Origin: Patagioenas fasciata
Taxonomy: Eukaryota; Chordata; Aves; Columbiformes; Columbidae
DNA: 64,000 nt
Assembly (NCBI RefSeq): GCF_037038585.1
Contig: NC_092525.1
Coordinates: forward strand, 26,810,367 to 26,874,366
Direction of reading: 5' to 3'
Part shown: positions 1 to 12,900 of the stretch, in pieces
Layout: every line of letters begins with the position of its first letter
Numbering within the stretch: position 1 is the stretch's first letter
Program-made: the position numbers and the translations under genes
Notes under the pieces: generated by a model
Databases searched by the model: none
What the model saw: the letters and a program-made list of their open reading frames with translations, nothing else
What the model was told of the DNA's origin: nothing

Positions 1-943
1 TGATTGAATATGCTTAATCAATTCATTCAACTCATGCTGTGAAAATGGGAGCTTATTATTGGAGTATGGTTTTATTTAAAATCCAACACTATAGTAACTC
101 ACAAACTCCGTAAAATTGTTTTTTCACTTTGCAAATTCATTTGAAATGTTCTGCAGCAGTGTCCTGCTTTTCCTATAGAAGACCTTCCTATGAGTCCCAC
201 AAAGCTTGGATTTGCAGTTCAGCCTCCCCCCAAGTCCTGCATATGTCTTTGGATACAGAACTCAGACACTGAAGCTGAGAGAGGCACTGGCCTAGAGAAG
301 GTGGGCCTGGGGTGCACCTCAGGATTTCTGTTTCTTTCTTTACGTGAACCTCCCTCTCTGTTCACATCACTGATCCTCCCAGCGACAGCTCTCACTCTTC
401 CCAAGAGCTTCTTGCTGGCTTTCCATTCCTTTTGTACCACTCAGATTCCCACACCCCAATTCAGGCTGCATATTTCTGCTTCCATTTTACTTTCTTCGTA
501 TCACAAACGAAACTCACAATTCAATTTTACCCAGTGCATCACAATATTGTCTGAATGTTTCAAAGCAGCAAAGTGATCACAAATGTCAAAACAGGAAAGC
601 GACACTGGGCCTGGTCAGACCAGGCTGAAGAAACCCCAGCCAAAAGCAAGACAAGGTCACCAGTGAGCTCCCTATGTCTTGGCTTACAATGGTCAGCTAT
701 ACAGACCCAACTAATCAACAATTCCTACCAAACATTGTTTTCAGGAGGAAAATAGGAAACATCTAAGAATTTTAGTTCAAGAACAGCGCGTAAATATTAA
801 CAGTAGAATCTAAACAGAGGAGTGGCATCAGGGTTAGGATTAAATTATTTTAAGACAGACTTTTTTACTCCAACAACACACTTACAAATTTTCAACATAA
901 CCAGGAAAACAACACTTGCTAGAAAAAAGTAAAGGGAACAAAA

Positions 944-1040
944 ATTTTCTTTTTTTTTTTTTCCTTCCCCTATGTTGTTTTTTGTTGGGTTTTTTTTTTG
1001 TCTGCATGGTTTTGATTTTTTGTTGATTTTTGGGTTTTAT
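944..1040. repeat. T-rich low-complexity tract
   Basis: T-runs separated by G and C, including two runs of nine or more T. On the other strand this would be A-rich, as in an old retroposon tail, but no element body is recognisable beside it. Confidence 0.75.
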
Positions 1041-2323
1041 ATATCAAACTTTGACTAAAGTTTACCCCTTGGGCATCCTGCAAGGAAAAAAGAAAAACTA
1101 AGAAGAAAACCCACTGCACTTTCTAAGGTGACAGATTTAAGACATCTTTCCTTGTCAGGAAAACTGGCCGGTACCTCACCTGGTGTGTCAAGGTCCTGGA
1201 GAAGTCTGGCGGAGAAGCAACTACAGTGTCTCCGTAACATTTTGTTCAGGATGGAGCAATGACTCCAAGCAGACAACAGGGGCTCTGGTGGAGATGCTGC
1301 AGGCGAGTGTTGCAAAGCCCAGCTGCTCCGTGAGTGATGGTGCAGGACACTGGTGTCAGGGCCTGCCAGCCTGGGAACAGATAGAGGAGGTGGATTGGGT
1401 GAAATTATCTGCTGCTCTAGAATTGTGTTCCCCCATTTATACACTTGAAAGTAACTAATAATGCAGAATCATCGTTCATTTATTCAGTGTGGGAATTGCA
1501 AAGAAAATAGTAGAATTTTAGTAACAGATATTTTCAAATATTTAGACTATAATTGATTTATTAAAGGATCACTGTACTGATGCTACAAGCTTCACCCCAA
1601 TTTACCTCTCACCCGACTTGTTAAATTCACATTTTGGCACTGTTTGGAGGTTGATTTCATGTGAACAACTACACACAGAACTAATATACACAAAACAAGA
1701 AAAAAGGTCCAGAAAGGAAGTGATCACTTCAGAATGATAAAATCGAGGCCAAGGACACTAGAAAAAGCCTGTTTTCTTCCTGGTAGTTACTTTGTAGTTG
1801 TTCTGCTTTATTTTAAGGCTTTCTCATGAAAGCCGTAAGTAAGACAATACAAACTAATGTAGTCAGGAATAAAATGATAATTTGTTTGTAGTTTAAAGAA
1901 TTATTTTCGAAAAAAGTTTACGTACAGACATACTTGATGTGTTCCAGAAGACAGATGAAAGAGCATGAAGTCTCATCCCATATTTTCTTTTAAAAAAAGA
2001 AATTTAAAAAATCATCTGTTCTATTTCAATAGGTCTGCTAGTCATGGGATATTTGAGGCTCAGGTCTGTAGTGCAGCCTGTATAAGAGATGCCTCCTTGG
2101 AGACCCAGAGCAGATAACCCAGGAATCCCTAATTCCCTTCAAGTAACAAACTCCCCTGTGATCCTGGAAAATCCCCAGGATGTGCTGCCTCTGTCTCCCC
2201 ACCTGTAACACACAGCCAAGACCCTCCTACATCCCGCACTGTTCCAGCAACAGGATTAATTGTCACAATAACATTTAAAACCCGTAAGAAACATGAGAAA
2301 TAGTTGATGAGCGCCATCAGGAT

Positions 2324-2460
2324 GTGAGGCGTTCCTGGTGCCTCCACCCCGCAGGGAGACGGGCTGCCCGGAGAGCACCCGGCCTCCTCTGGTGGACAGC
2401 CTTCCGATGGGATTTGCCAGGCAGCTTGTGTGCACATCTCCGGGCGCTCGCAAATAGAGT
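2324..2460. other. small GC/CpG-richer patch
   Basis: About 140 bases carry roughly ten CpGs, well above the surroundings. No TATA box, consensus donor or recognisable peptide goes with it. Could be a decayed GC-rich repeat or a minor regulatory patch. Confidence 0.25.
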
Positions 2461-3961
2461 CTGGCTTTGGGGAGGGTATTTTATTGACAGACTCCCTCAT
2501 CCCAAGGTACTAAAGAAGGAAAGAGAAAGAACCAAAGAATGAGGCAAGCTCTCCTGGGAAGAAACACAAATGAAGACAAATTCCCTCTTTTCGTTTCAAA
2601 GGACTTTTCTTCAAGATATTTTATATAATTTCAATCAAATGTAAGCAGAGATTTCAGCATATTTTTTCTGAGAGTATTGGTCTAACAACCCTCTCGGTCT
2701 CTCTCCCCTCTCTCATTTCCCCAAACACATGATGTGCAGTCGTCGGCGTGCTAAGTTAAGTGTTCCTCCCTTAGGTCATTATTTCCACGCTTTAATTGTT
2801 CTTTCAGCCTTCTGTAGTATTATTGTTATCCAGATTGTGTTGGTGTTGCTTTCCAAACACAGATGAGTAACAGTTCCTGCCCTTAAGAGTGTATTTTCTT
2901 GAAATAAACCTTTCAAATTCTCCACTCAAGACAAAACACACCAATTATGGCTGTAACAGTCTTCAAAGCTTTTTCAAACTCTCTGAATTCTTGTTTCTGA
3001 CACAAAGCCAAATACACATCTTTTATTAACATAAAACTAAGTGAGGCTTTTTCCAAGAAGCCGAGCTTGCATTATGAAGCTGATCTTAAGGATCTGAACT
3101 TTCACAGAAATAAAATATTGAGGTTTAGACCTTTGTCATGCCTCATTCCCGTAGGTACCACATACCTCAGAAATTAAAAAGGATCTCTGTGCCCAGCCCA
3201 GACTGGTTGATGAGCAGCACTTATATAGCACATGTATGATGGGTACAACCAGCAAGACATTGCTGATGGAAATCTCCCTCCTTTTACAGGCTGAGCTATT
3301 AAAAGGTAGTTACCAGATCTATTATACAGATAAGTTAGAATGGAAAAATTAAAAGGCAAGGCTTTATGAGAAGCCACACAAAGCCACAAGAGAAATGCAA
3401 ACAAAGTAATTCATTCCAAATAGAGCAAAGAGAGTAGCTGAAAATGACTCAGGGTAGTCAATTCACTTTGTTATACAGCAGTTTATTTCTATAGCACATT
3501 CACCTAACATGGTTTATTTGGTTTCTGATCACTCTAATGCACTGTAAACTCCACCAGCTAATAAAGTCAAGAGAGCACTTTTCTGCAAGAGCTAGGAGGG
3601 AGAAAGACTGCATGGAGTTATTAAAAAGAAAAAAAAAATGGCATCCCAGCTAGAACTGTACTTAGGAGAATGATCACCTGCAAATATAGAACTTAGTTTA
3701 GGAATGGGTCTCATTCTATATGTGCTGCTGAGGATCTGAGCACAGAGATGTGCTTGGTGATATCAACACACTGTAAAATGTCTCTCTTGAGCACACTGAT
3801 CTTTGATTATTACATGTAGGTTTGTGGTCACTGATGATCCTGTTTTGTTTTGCTACTGTGTAATTTCTTCTAAGCTACACTAAAAAAAAAAAGCCTACTT
3901 GTGTCATGGGAGAACGTTTTCACAGCACTTGATGTTCAGAAAGTTTTACTGCTGAGCTTTC

Positions 3962-4070
3962 GGAGGCACTTAGCTCACCATGCGGATACTCAGTGTATTG
4001 GGTCGCTGAACTGTAATAAAATACATCATTAAGCGAAACATTTGATGGAGGCACTTGGCTCATTGGGTCA
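3962..4070. repeat. short diverged direct duplication
   Basis: GGAGGCACTTAGCTCA (3962-3977) recurs as GGAGGCACTTGGCTCA (4047-4062), 15 of 16 identical and 85 bases apart. A second shared block, ATTGGGTC, follows each copy but at a different distance (a ~20-base gap difference). This suggests an old local duplication with a deletion, or two pieces of an unrecognised repeat. Confidence 0.45.
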
Positions 4071-7000
4071 GTGGTTATAGTTATAAGGAACTCCTTGTGA
4101 AGCTAATAGATAAAAAAATGAGCTCTTTTGATTTCTGAGACCAGCCTCTCTTTTTAAAGAGGAATACATGGCAGTTTCTAGTAATACACATAGTAACTTA
4201 ATATATTTTCAGAAAGACCACACACTGCCACTAACAAAGCTGCAACAATACTGAGATCATTGATATGTACAACTAGCACTGACATCAACCAATTTAACTT
4301 ATAAAACTTGCTGGGTGACCACATTGTATTATTATAATGAAAGTGCTGAGAGTTTCACTAACTGTTACAAATTCACTCTCCAAATCCACTGCAATGTTGA
4401 AGTGGAGCCAAACAAATACATTGAAACATACCAGTTACACAATTTATTTCCAAAAGTGAGACAATATCCCCTATAAAGTTAACAGAAGTTTGTGGATCTC
4501 TCTCTTCCCATAACCTTTGTCCTATTCACTCATCACCTATCTGCACCACAAACCCTCAAACCTAGCTCAGGTCTAACTCAGTGGAAAACATCATCACTTT
4601 GGTTTGATTTTCATGCTTAGAATTTGGTAATAACTGGCCAATGAGCAAGCCCAGTGCAGCTGGTGCCTAGCTATTTCACTACTGCCAGTATATCCAAGTA
4701 AGTCAGAGAGGCCATCAGCCTCTTCAACCTGGCCGACCTTCTCTCTTGAAAACCACACAGGAAACATTTCAGCTGGCTCTTTAGAAATGTGAAGCTGGGA
4801 AACCAGAGTGAAAGGCGATGGATTGTTTTGCAATATTAAAGCAAATGTGTTGACAATATAGTAAGTAAATCCAGCCATAGGAGAAGATACAGGGTCCTGG
4901 AACACAACTTTCCTCGGAGAAAGGAGACTAATCTGGAAATATATCCCTAAGAAAATTCTGCATTGGATCTCCTAGTTCAACTACAGATAAGACTGAGCCA
5001 CCTTTTTTGTTTGACATTATCAGGGGTTTCCCGATGATCTGAGCTGTGAGTGACAGAGCAAACTATAGAACTCCCAGGGAGGGTCCCCACCTGCTTCACA
5101 TCCATGGCTTCTTCAGAGAGGAATCTCAGTTTCAGAGGGACAATTGACATTTTCAAATACACAAGTAAGGACTGGATTGACCTGCTATTGGTAGCATATA
5201 ATTTAGTAAAGGGTAAAAATCACAACATAGTTCTTACAGCTCTTTCCTTTTTTTCTTCAAAATAGTCAACGTCAAACAGTAAGAACAAGTACACTCGCAC
5301 TCCAGTTCTGGATGATGCAGCTCATAGTACATTATGGGTGAAGCAGCAACATGTAATGTCAAACCATTTCCAAGAGTTTTTTTCTATCATCTTTCCTTTA
5401 AGAAAAAACTATCGTTTGTTTATCATTATAAAAAACTATCAAAATTTCATCCATTTTGCAGGAAGCTGTATGTTTATCACTAGCATGACAAAGCCCTGAC
5501 CTGGCTGAGTACCTACCTGCTACCACAACAGGCGTTTGAAAAAAGTTTAATGTTTCATAAAATAATAGCAAGCAAGAGATGGCACTACTCTCGCACTTCT
5601 CTGCTACTATCCATATGAAACAATTCAGTTGCTTTGTTACCTCTCAGATTTTCAGGTTCTGCTACTTTCATTCTTATGCCACCTTCTGCCTCAGTTTTAA
5701 TCAGAAAAAAAAATATAATAATCACCAAACAAAACCCACAGTTTTCTGAGAATCCATTCACCCATCTGCCTGAAGTTTGGTGTCATGTCACTAAACTGTC
5801 ATTAAAATTATTGCCTCTAATAGCAGGTTATAAATGACTCTCCAGTCAGAGACTACAGCTCCTTGCATAGATTACACTGTTATCTTCGAGGAACACAAGC
5901 ATTGTTTCTTAAACAATTCATTTGCTACTTATGATATCTAAATTCCACAAATAATGCAAATTAAAAGGGGGAAACCCACCTAGGATCTTTAATCAGCACA
6001 TTTCTGGAAGAAGGGGATTGAGGTTCTACTACTGGTCTCATCCTGCTGTATCACCAATCACAAATGGCTTTCACAGCCCTTTTGTATACAGCCACCCTGA
6101 AAGAAACAGGATCAATCAGTCAAAGCAAGCTTTCTGGATCAGAAGGGACATTTAAAGAAGGTCTAGGGCACCACTGAGAGGACGCCAAGTTCTCACATCA
6201 TACAGGCTGCTGTCTCAGTCCCAGAAGCAGTTGCTTGATATCAGTCAACATCAAGCTCTGAAGCAGGAACGAGACATGCAGCAGTAGACCCTCTAGGGCA
6301 TGCAGAGACTAGCAAGGCAACATCTGCTAACTCTAGGAACTGTTTCTTGTCACAAAATATGCTAAACTGTTGAATTGCCAGTGACCTATCACAGCTATTG
6401 CTGCTACACTACTTGAAATGCTTTCAAAAGCCATCACCAGACACAGAAGCCACCATGAGTGAAGATGATGTTGGAAAAGGTTTGAGGTTTGCTTGTATTT
6501 TTGATCTCACTTCTGTACCAGTAACAGTGTGACAAACTTAGCAGCAAAAACCTTTCCTAGGACTTTCACCCAATGAAACGTTCCTCCAGCATTGCACAGC
6601 TTAGCAGAAAACACCTATAGTTTCCCAAACTAAATACAAACAAGCCTGTGTCTCTGCTACTAGGAAACCTACAGATAAATTCCCTTTCTGCCCAAGGGAG
6701 AAGGGCGTGAGGTCCATGTGCTGGCCAGAGCCCAGTCCTATTCCTGAGGCTGGAGCACATCACTGGAATCCCAATGTCAGAAATATCAAGAGAGTCACAG
6801 ATGAAAAATATTAAAAGTAGATCTTAAATACAACTTCGTTCATATTTTTTCTAGAGGTACTACTTCTCACAACCAGCTTCCCTAGATTTTCTTCAAGTTC
6901 TCCATCTAGGCTTTCATAAGTAAGGTTAAAATGTTACACTAAATCAAGGTCATACCAGCACTATTAAAGGTCAGCAATACGACTTTCTAATATCAGCTTT

Positions 7001-8315
7001 CATGCTGCGAAACACTGTTGTGTGGGCCTGAAAAGCATCTAAACCTATATATTATACACAGATCTGTTTTAACATCCTTGGTTGATAATGCAAACTATAA
7101 CTGCTGCTTATTATGAGAGATGCCTGGAATACCCACTAACATCAATTTCCAGTAATTATAAGCAAGAGTGGTGACAGGATGAGGACTGGCAATAACTATT
7201 ACAGAGATTATCAGAATACCACCCCACCCCCAAATCAAACAAACAAACAAACCACAAACACAAAAAAAACCCAAACAAAAAAACCCACAAAACCACCAAG
7301 ACACCAAGTCTGCTAAGCATTGTGAATGCATGATAACATCATAACATAGTAGCTGCCAAGTCCACGTACCAGCGTCTTCCATGGATTCTGTTTGAGGGTT
7401 GCTGCAGGTGCCATCTCGGCTGTTGGACTTTGCGCAGTCAATTGAAAACTGTCCAGTAATAAGAATCTGTCAGGTAGGCTGGGTCAGCATTTCTGCAGTC
7501 ACTGTGCACTAATTAGTGAAGACCTCCTGAAAATCCAATACTTGATATGGTCTTAACTCTGGGTATTTGAGGATTTTGTCATCTGTTTGTGCTTTCCAAA
7601 TGGCAGGGAGGAAGATGGGGGCCATTGAGGGGAGGTTTGAGCACCCTCCATTTCCTCCCCACTTCTAACAATGTCAATGCCATCTAGTGGTCAAGATACC
7701 GTGATGTAAAAAAGTGGGTAAAGTTACACAAATATTGCTTGGGTTGGAACCTGAGAAATGCAACTTTTTACACTGGATGCTTTATGCCTCTTATCATAAA
7801 GAGCAAAAGAGCAAATTATACTTGAAAAGTTGTTTTTCAATACCTGGAAATGTTCCTGAACTTTCCTCCCAATGGATTCAGCAAAGAACGGCATCTTACA
7901 TCTGCCTCTTCATTCTTCTGTTTCTGAACATGGCAGAGGAAAAAAAAAAAAAAGAATTAATAATCTAATAATCGGGAAACCTTACACCCAGATCTATCAA
8001 TGGCAAAAAAGTCTAACTAGATTAAACACCAATATTTAAATTTAGCAAATATGTACCATTGCAAGACAAAAGCATTTCTGAGTTGGATTTTCAACAAAGC
8101 CAGGCAATAAATAATACAGTCCATTCAAGAACATACATGCAGTCAACAACATCCATAACATCCACTACATTACAGTGCATTTAAAGACGGCAAGAAATAG
8201 AAAGCTCATAAACTCATACTTAACACCTAAAGCCTTTTTGTTATTAATAGAAAACAAGGAGATGAGTAATTAACAGCATTGTCATCAGTATTTATCATTA
8301 TTAGTATTTAACGTT
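4071..8315. other. AT-rich noncoding stretch
   Basis: No exon, RNA gene or mobile element recognised besides the CA/A-rich tract. Short frames look random. Confidence 0.6.
7217..7298. repeat. CA/A-rich low-complexity tract (CAAA units)
   Basis: ACCCCACCCCC leads into several CAAA units and A-runs with CCC. It is the complement-type partner of the G/T-rich tracts found elsewhere in the window. Confidence 0.8.
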
Positions 8316-8367
8316 CCAGTATAAGTTGGGGAATGACCCATTAGAGAGCACTGTAGGGGAAAGGGAC

Positions 8368-8953
8368 CTGGGGGTCCTGGTGCACAGCAGGATGACCATG
8401 AGCCAGCACTGTGCCCTTGTGGCCAGGAAGGCCAATGGCATCCCCGGGGTGTATTAGAAGGGGGGTGCTTAGTAGGTCGAGAGAGGTTCTCCTTCCCCTC
8501 TACTCTGCCCTGGTGAGACCCCATCTGGAATATTGTGTCCAGTTCTGGGCCCCTCAGTTCAAGAAGGACAGGGAGCTGCTGGAGAGAGTCTAGTGCAGGG
8601 CAGCCAAGATGATCAAGGGAGTGGAGCATCTCCCTTATGAGGAAAGGCTGAGGGAGCTGGGTCTCTTTAGCTTGGAGAAGAGGAGACTGAGGGGTGACCT
8701 AATTAATGTTTATAAATATGTAAAGGATGGGTGTCACGAGGATGGAGCCAGGCTCTTCTTGGTGACAACCAATGGTAAGACAAGGGGTAATGGGCATAAA
8801 CTGGAACACAAAAGGTTCCACTTAAATTTGAGAAGAAACTTCTCAGTAAGGGTAACAGAGCACTGGAACAGGCTGTCCAGGGAGGTTGTGGAGTCTCCTT
8901 CTCTGCAGATATTCAAAATCCACCTGGACACATTCCTGTGTAGCCTCATCTAG
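8368..8953 (+). pseudogene. CR1 ORF2 C-terminal remnant (broken)
   Basis: This is the tail of the CR1 endonuclease/reverse-transcriptase polyprotein. The reading is disrupted. The first segment runs in one frame to an in-frame TAG at 8455-8457. The match then continues in another frame, with the shift near the G-run at 8460-8466. A further in-frame TAG lies at 8591-8593, where the family normally reads through, and the last segment closes at 8951-8953. The endonuclease domain and the catalytic reverse-transcriptase motifs are absent because the copy begins downstream of them. It cannot encode an active enzyme. Confidence 0.88.
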
Positions 8954-9017
8954 GTGTTCCTGCTCTGGCAGAGGGATTGGACTAGATGATCTTTCGAGGT
9001 CCCTTCCAATCCATAAC

Positions 9018-9032
9018 ATTCTGTGATTCTGT
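9018..9032 (+). repeat. CR1 3' terminal octamers
   Basis: One full ATTCTGTG unit is followed by a partial ATTCTGT. In CR1 this short direct repeat ends the element and is thought to guide target-primed reverse transcription. It fixes the 3' boundary of the insertion. Confidence 0.9.
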
Positions 9033-9244
9033 AACATGTTTTGTAACACCTTTTGTTACCCTCATCCAGTTCTGGGTGAGGGTGATTTTTCAGTTTGCTT
9101 CCAAATGTTTTTCCAAAGCATGTTCGAAACTGGATACATCTGGAAATGTGGTAAAAACAAACCTTGTTGAAAGACAGTCACACTTAGCAGAACCTATCCT
9201 GCTTTGCTTTCTGAAACCAGAAATGGCTAACATACCTGCACAAC

Positions 9245-9263
9245 AAAAAAAAAAAAAAAAAAA
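9245..9263. repeat. poly(A) run, 19 bases
   Basis: A perfect A-run about 210 bases beyond the CR1 end. CR1 itself does not end in poly(A), so this is not its tail. No processed-gene body is visible upstream of it. Confidence 0.85.
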
Positions 9264-9739
9264 TTAACAAATGAAAGCCAAGGCAAAAGAGCTTTTATGT
9301 CTGCATGAAATCTGTTCAATCTAATTTTCCCAAAAAATATGACAGCAAATTGCAAGGTGAAAGGCAAATTGCAAAAAGTACTCTGGAAAAAAAAATCACG
9401 TCAAGACATTTTGGAAAAATGCTGAATTTGTTCATGTATTATAGCACATATCAGTTATTCTTTGAAATGGAATGAAAATTTGCCATTGTCTCCAACAAAG
9501 GCAGTTTCTCCTCCCCTCCCCACATTTTCTGTAAACTCAGACAGATTTTACAAGCCCATAGCTCCAACTTCAGTTTTAGTCACACCTCACTCAGCTGTCC
9601 CTTTAGAAGCCCCTGGTTTTCAGATCTTCCTAACTTGTTCTTGCACATGCAAGATTTTTTTAAAATTTCACTGCAGTTTTAGTTATAGAAACACTACTTC
9701 ATATACGCAGATGCTTGTGTGTTAACCCAACCCGTTGGC

Positions 9740-9910
9740 AATGTTTTGAGTTATGCATCATAAGAGCAATGGCACCTTAACGATGTATTACATTAATACA
9801 TCATCAAAGCTATGACACTCTTCTGATATATTAGTTTAATACATCATAGCAGTGCGGTATCTTGGACAATGCATTACTCCAGAACACAGCAACAGCCAGA
9901 AAGCTCTGAG
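9740..9910. repeat. diverged ~43-bp tandem repeat, about four units
   Basis: Units start at 9740, 9782, 9825 and 9868 (42, 43 and 43 bases apart). The first three share the pattern RATRTWTTR...TTAATACATCAT followed by about 17 bases ending in ACTCTT or CACCTT. The fourth keeps mainly the first ~20 bases. The second unit opens with a near-perfect inverted repeat, GATGTATTA-cat-TAATACATC (9782-9802). It contains no coding frame and resembles a decayed minisatellite. Confidence 0.6.
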
Positions 9911-9950
9911 TTCAAGTTTTGTAGTTTTTTCAACTTACCTATCTTATATG

Positions 9951-9998
9951 AGTTTGGGTTGTTTGGTTTGGGGGTTTTGGTTGGTTGTTTGGTTTTTA
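9951..9998. repeat. G/T-rich tract (TTTGG units)
   Basis: Repeated TTTGG and TTGG units in about 48 bases, just downstream of the 43-bp tandem repeat. Low complexity. Confidence 0.75.
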
Positions 9999-12900
9999 AT
10001 TTCTCAGAAATAACAGTGTTGACTTGGGACAGAAAGGTGTAGTTATCTACTGGTAAATATCAATATTCCCAAGGAGCTATTTCACAGTCCACTACCTAAT
10101 ACACCCTAATCATCAGTGCGGATGCTTGTGTCAAGGTACACAGAGGGGAGTGTTGATGCCTCCCTGCCTTCTGCCCTGCGCTCAGTGCCAGGGAGGTGAA
10201 CTCATCATCCGCTCTGCAGTCACAACCAAACCTCCACACAACCAGCTCTTCCTCAAAATAGCCAGCAGAGACTCAGTAATAACAAAGGGTTCTTAAAGAC
10301 AACCTTCCTCAAAAAGAGTTGCTGGGGAAGATACTGAAATTATTTCAAAAAAAATCCCTAATTTTAAACACTCTGCTCATGTGTGCAGTGACGTACCAAG
10401 AAACCCACCAAAACAGTGAGCTGCATACTCATCATATTACTCATGCACCCAGCACTGCCCAGCAGCCTCTCTCCTCATCTGGCAATCTATGGAGAACCTT
10501 AATGAAATGAAAATTTCATCTTTTTAGTTACCCATTTCACAACACAGACCATACTAGTGAGTTATATGTTAAATTACTAACAGATTATTTGCAGAAAGCC
10601 AAGGGGGAAAAAAATGTCTTATAATGAAAGGTCTTCCACCCTGTTTCAATTCCTTTAAGAAAAACTTAAACAGATTATCTTCATCACATGACTTGCCACA
10701 ATATTATGAGATTTTAGTCATTGCAGGCAGTAACACCAATTACCTGGTAATACAGGCAATGTTTGTACAAATAAATCACTCTAATTTCTCTGATATAAAA
10801 GAATTGCGTTCCACTGTCCCCACAGAATACATAGATGTTTCCTTGCATGATTACCAAAAGCACGCCCAAGACAGTCTGACCAGTGAGTGTGTATGTCTAC
10901 AAAGTAAATCAGATTATATATACATGCGTATTTCGGAAAGAGTATTTTGCAAACGTGCAAAGGTCAAAACCAGAATAACAAGCTGGAACATAACAGAAGA
11001 GAAAGTACAAAAGTTAAAATTAAGTACCTGCAGCAAAATACAGAAGGGAGAAAACAAAATTATCACCTGGAAACAAACAGAAAACAAATTTAAAAAAAAA
11101 AAATCCTCACCAATAAAAACAAACTGATGGAAAATTAGAATAAAGTGCCTTCCTCAAAAATCTTTCAGAAAAACTACACCCAGGTAACAACAACGGAAAA
11201 TTTCAGACCCACGATTCTCTGTTGTGGTTACTCGTCCAGCATAAACAAAAACAGAAAGTAGAGCATGGACAGGGAGCTCTTAGAAGCATCAGTAATCGTG
11301 AACATTCTATCTGAAACTCCTTCTTTCAGATAAGGTCTTATGACCTTTCAGGTATTTTGATATTTGCTTGCCTCTATTTTGAGGGACAAACAAATGCCTT
11401 TTTAATCTTTCTCCTAACGGACCTTGAGAGGCACCAAGGCTGTCACAGGAGGCAGTGCAGCAGAAGTCCATGAGCTCTTCTCTCCCAGGCTCAAAGACTG
11501 CTGGCAAAACAGAAGCACAAGGGTTGAACAAGTAAAGGTGCCCATCACTCCATGAACTAGAGCCCCACACCCTGACAAGCAACCAACTGTGCAAATTACA
11601 TGGTAAAAGGGAAATCCAAATTAATGAAAGCCACTTGGTTGTCCTTTGTGACTACAGAGCTGAAATATTAAAAGCTTGATCCAAAATTATTTTTATGGTC
11701 ACAATGTAAATCTTTCCTCCTATTATTTATTCATAAACTATTCATTAATTTCACTTAAAGCACTTCAAACACAATTATGCAGGTGCTTCAATTATTGCAG
11801 AAAACAATAGCAACATATACAAAGCCTTCAGCTGCATTCCTTTTCCTCAGCCCCACGCTTGCTGGGCTCCTTTTCTGGCACCAGCAAAGTTAGCTTAGAC
11901 ACAAGCTCTCCATATTCAAAGGTTTGCCCATTTCCCAGTGGCACAGCTCTTCCCAGAGAGAAAACAAGAACACATTTAATTTTAAAGCACTTGGCTGAAG
12001 TTCCAACAAGAATCCCCAGGGTTGAGCCAAACTCTCTCCCTCAGGGACCTTTCCCCAAACCTACTCAACACTGTGTTGTGTCTGAGGGAACAGGTTACTT
12101 TCACTGCAGAAGACAGAGCCTATTTCTATGTATGCACCTCACCGCTGCCCCATAAACTCCAGGGTCTTTTTGCTCTCCTTCTCTGTGCTCCTGCAGTGCC
12201 TGCTGCTGAGAAGCGTCTGCATTTGGTGCACAGGTCACTGCCACTCGACAGCTCTCCCTGGTCCTTCCCACCACCTGTGTGGAGTGTGCTGATGGTGCTG
12301 GGATCTTTTGCAGCCTCTACGGGTGTCCTTCATCCTTGCTCAGGGAAGTGGAAGTTACGCTGGGCTACGAAGCCACTGTGAAAATGGTAAGAGCCTGACA
12401 TTGTTAGTGTTGACAGTCCTCAACTCGATGGTTCCTGAAGTGTTTCTGCCTTCAGACTGCCTTGTGGAATTTGGTGCCGTGTGCTGGCATTAGCGTCCAC
12501 CTCCATGGGCAGGTGAGCAGACCTGAGACAACGCAAGGGGAACAAGAATTGTTGAGGAGGGAAGGGGAAAGCAAGAGGGACGAGGCAGGGAGGGCAGGGA
12601 AGACGAGCAGGAGACAAGGATATAATGCAGAGACCTCAGACAAAATGCAGTGCTTAGAGTTTCCTGAGTGCTTGGAGTTCACTTTGCCTCCCTTGGATGA
12701 GTCTGGTTGAAGACAAAAACACTCAACCCCTATAAAGAAATTCATTTATACATAAATTAGCTGATTTTGTAACTTGTTTTTTCTGTTCTTAATTCTAAGA
12801 TTCCCTACATTAATATTTTTCAATGGTCTACTGTAACCTGTAAGAGACACTATTTTCTCTGACTAAAAACCCCTCACTTCCTATTGTTTGCATGCAGGAA

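Larger units (their letters stand above)
1..3961. other. AT-rich noncoding stretch
   Basis: Apart from the T-rich tract and the CpG-richer patch listed separately, I see only short frames on both strands (all under about 130 codons), none resembling a known protein. No RNA gene recognised. Confidence 0.6.
8316..9032 (+). mobile_element. CR1 LINE retrotransposon, 5'-truncated copy with 3' end
   Basis: This is the 3' part of a chicken-repeat-1 (CR1) non-LTR retrotransposon in the + orientation. It holds the end of ORF2 and the 3' untranslated region. Seen in sequence: reading in pieces gives [20 protein letters not shown], then [19 protein letters not shown], then [18 protein letters not shown] and [18 protein letters not shown], all hallmarks of the CR1 ORF2 C-terminus downstream of the reverse transcriptase core. 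The 3' UTR carries GGATTGGACTAGATGATCTT, and the copy ends in ATTCTGTGATTCTGT (9018-9032), the CR1 terminal octamer repeat. The 5' boundary is judged by eye. Most CR1 copies are 5'-truncated like this one, and the family makes no obvious target-site duplication. It is the only well-preserved mobile element in the window. Confidence 0.95.
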
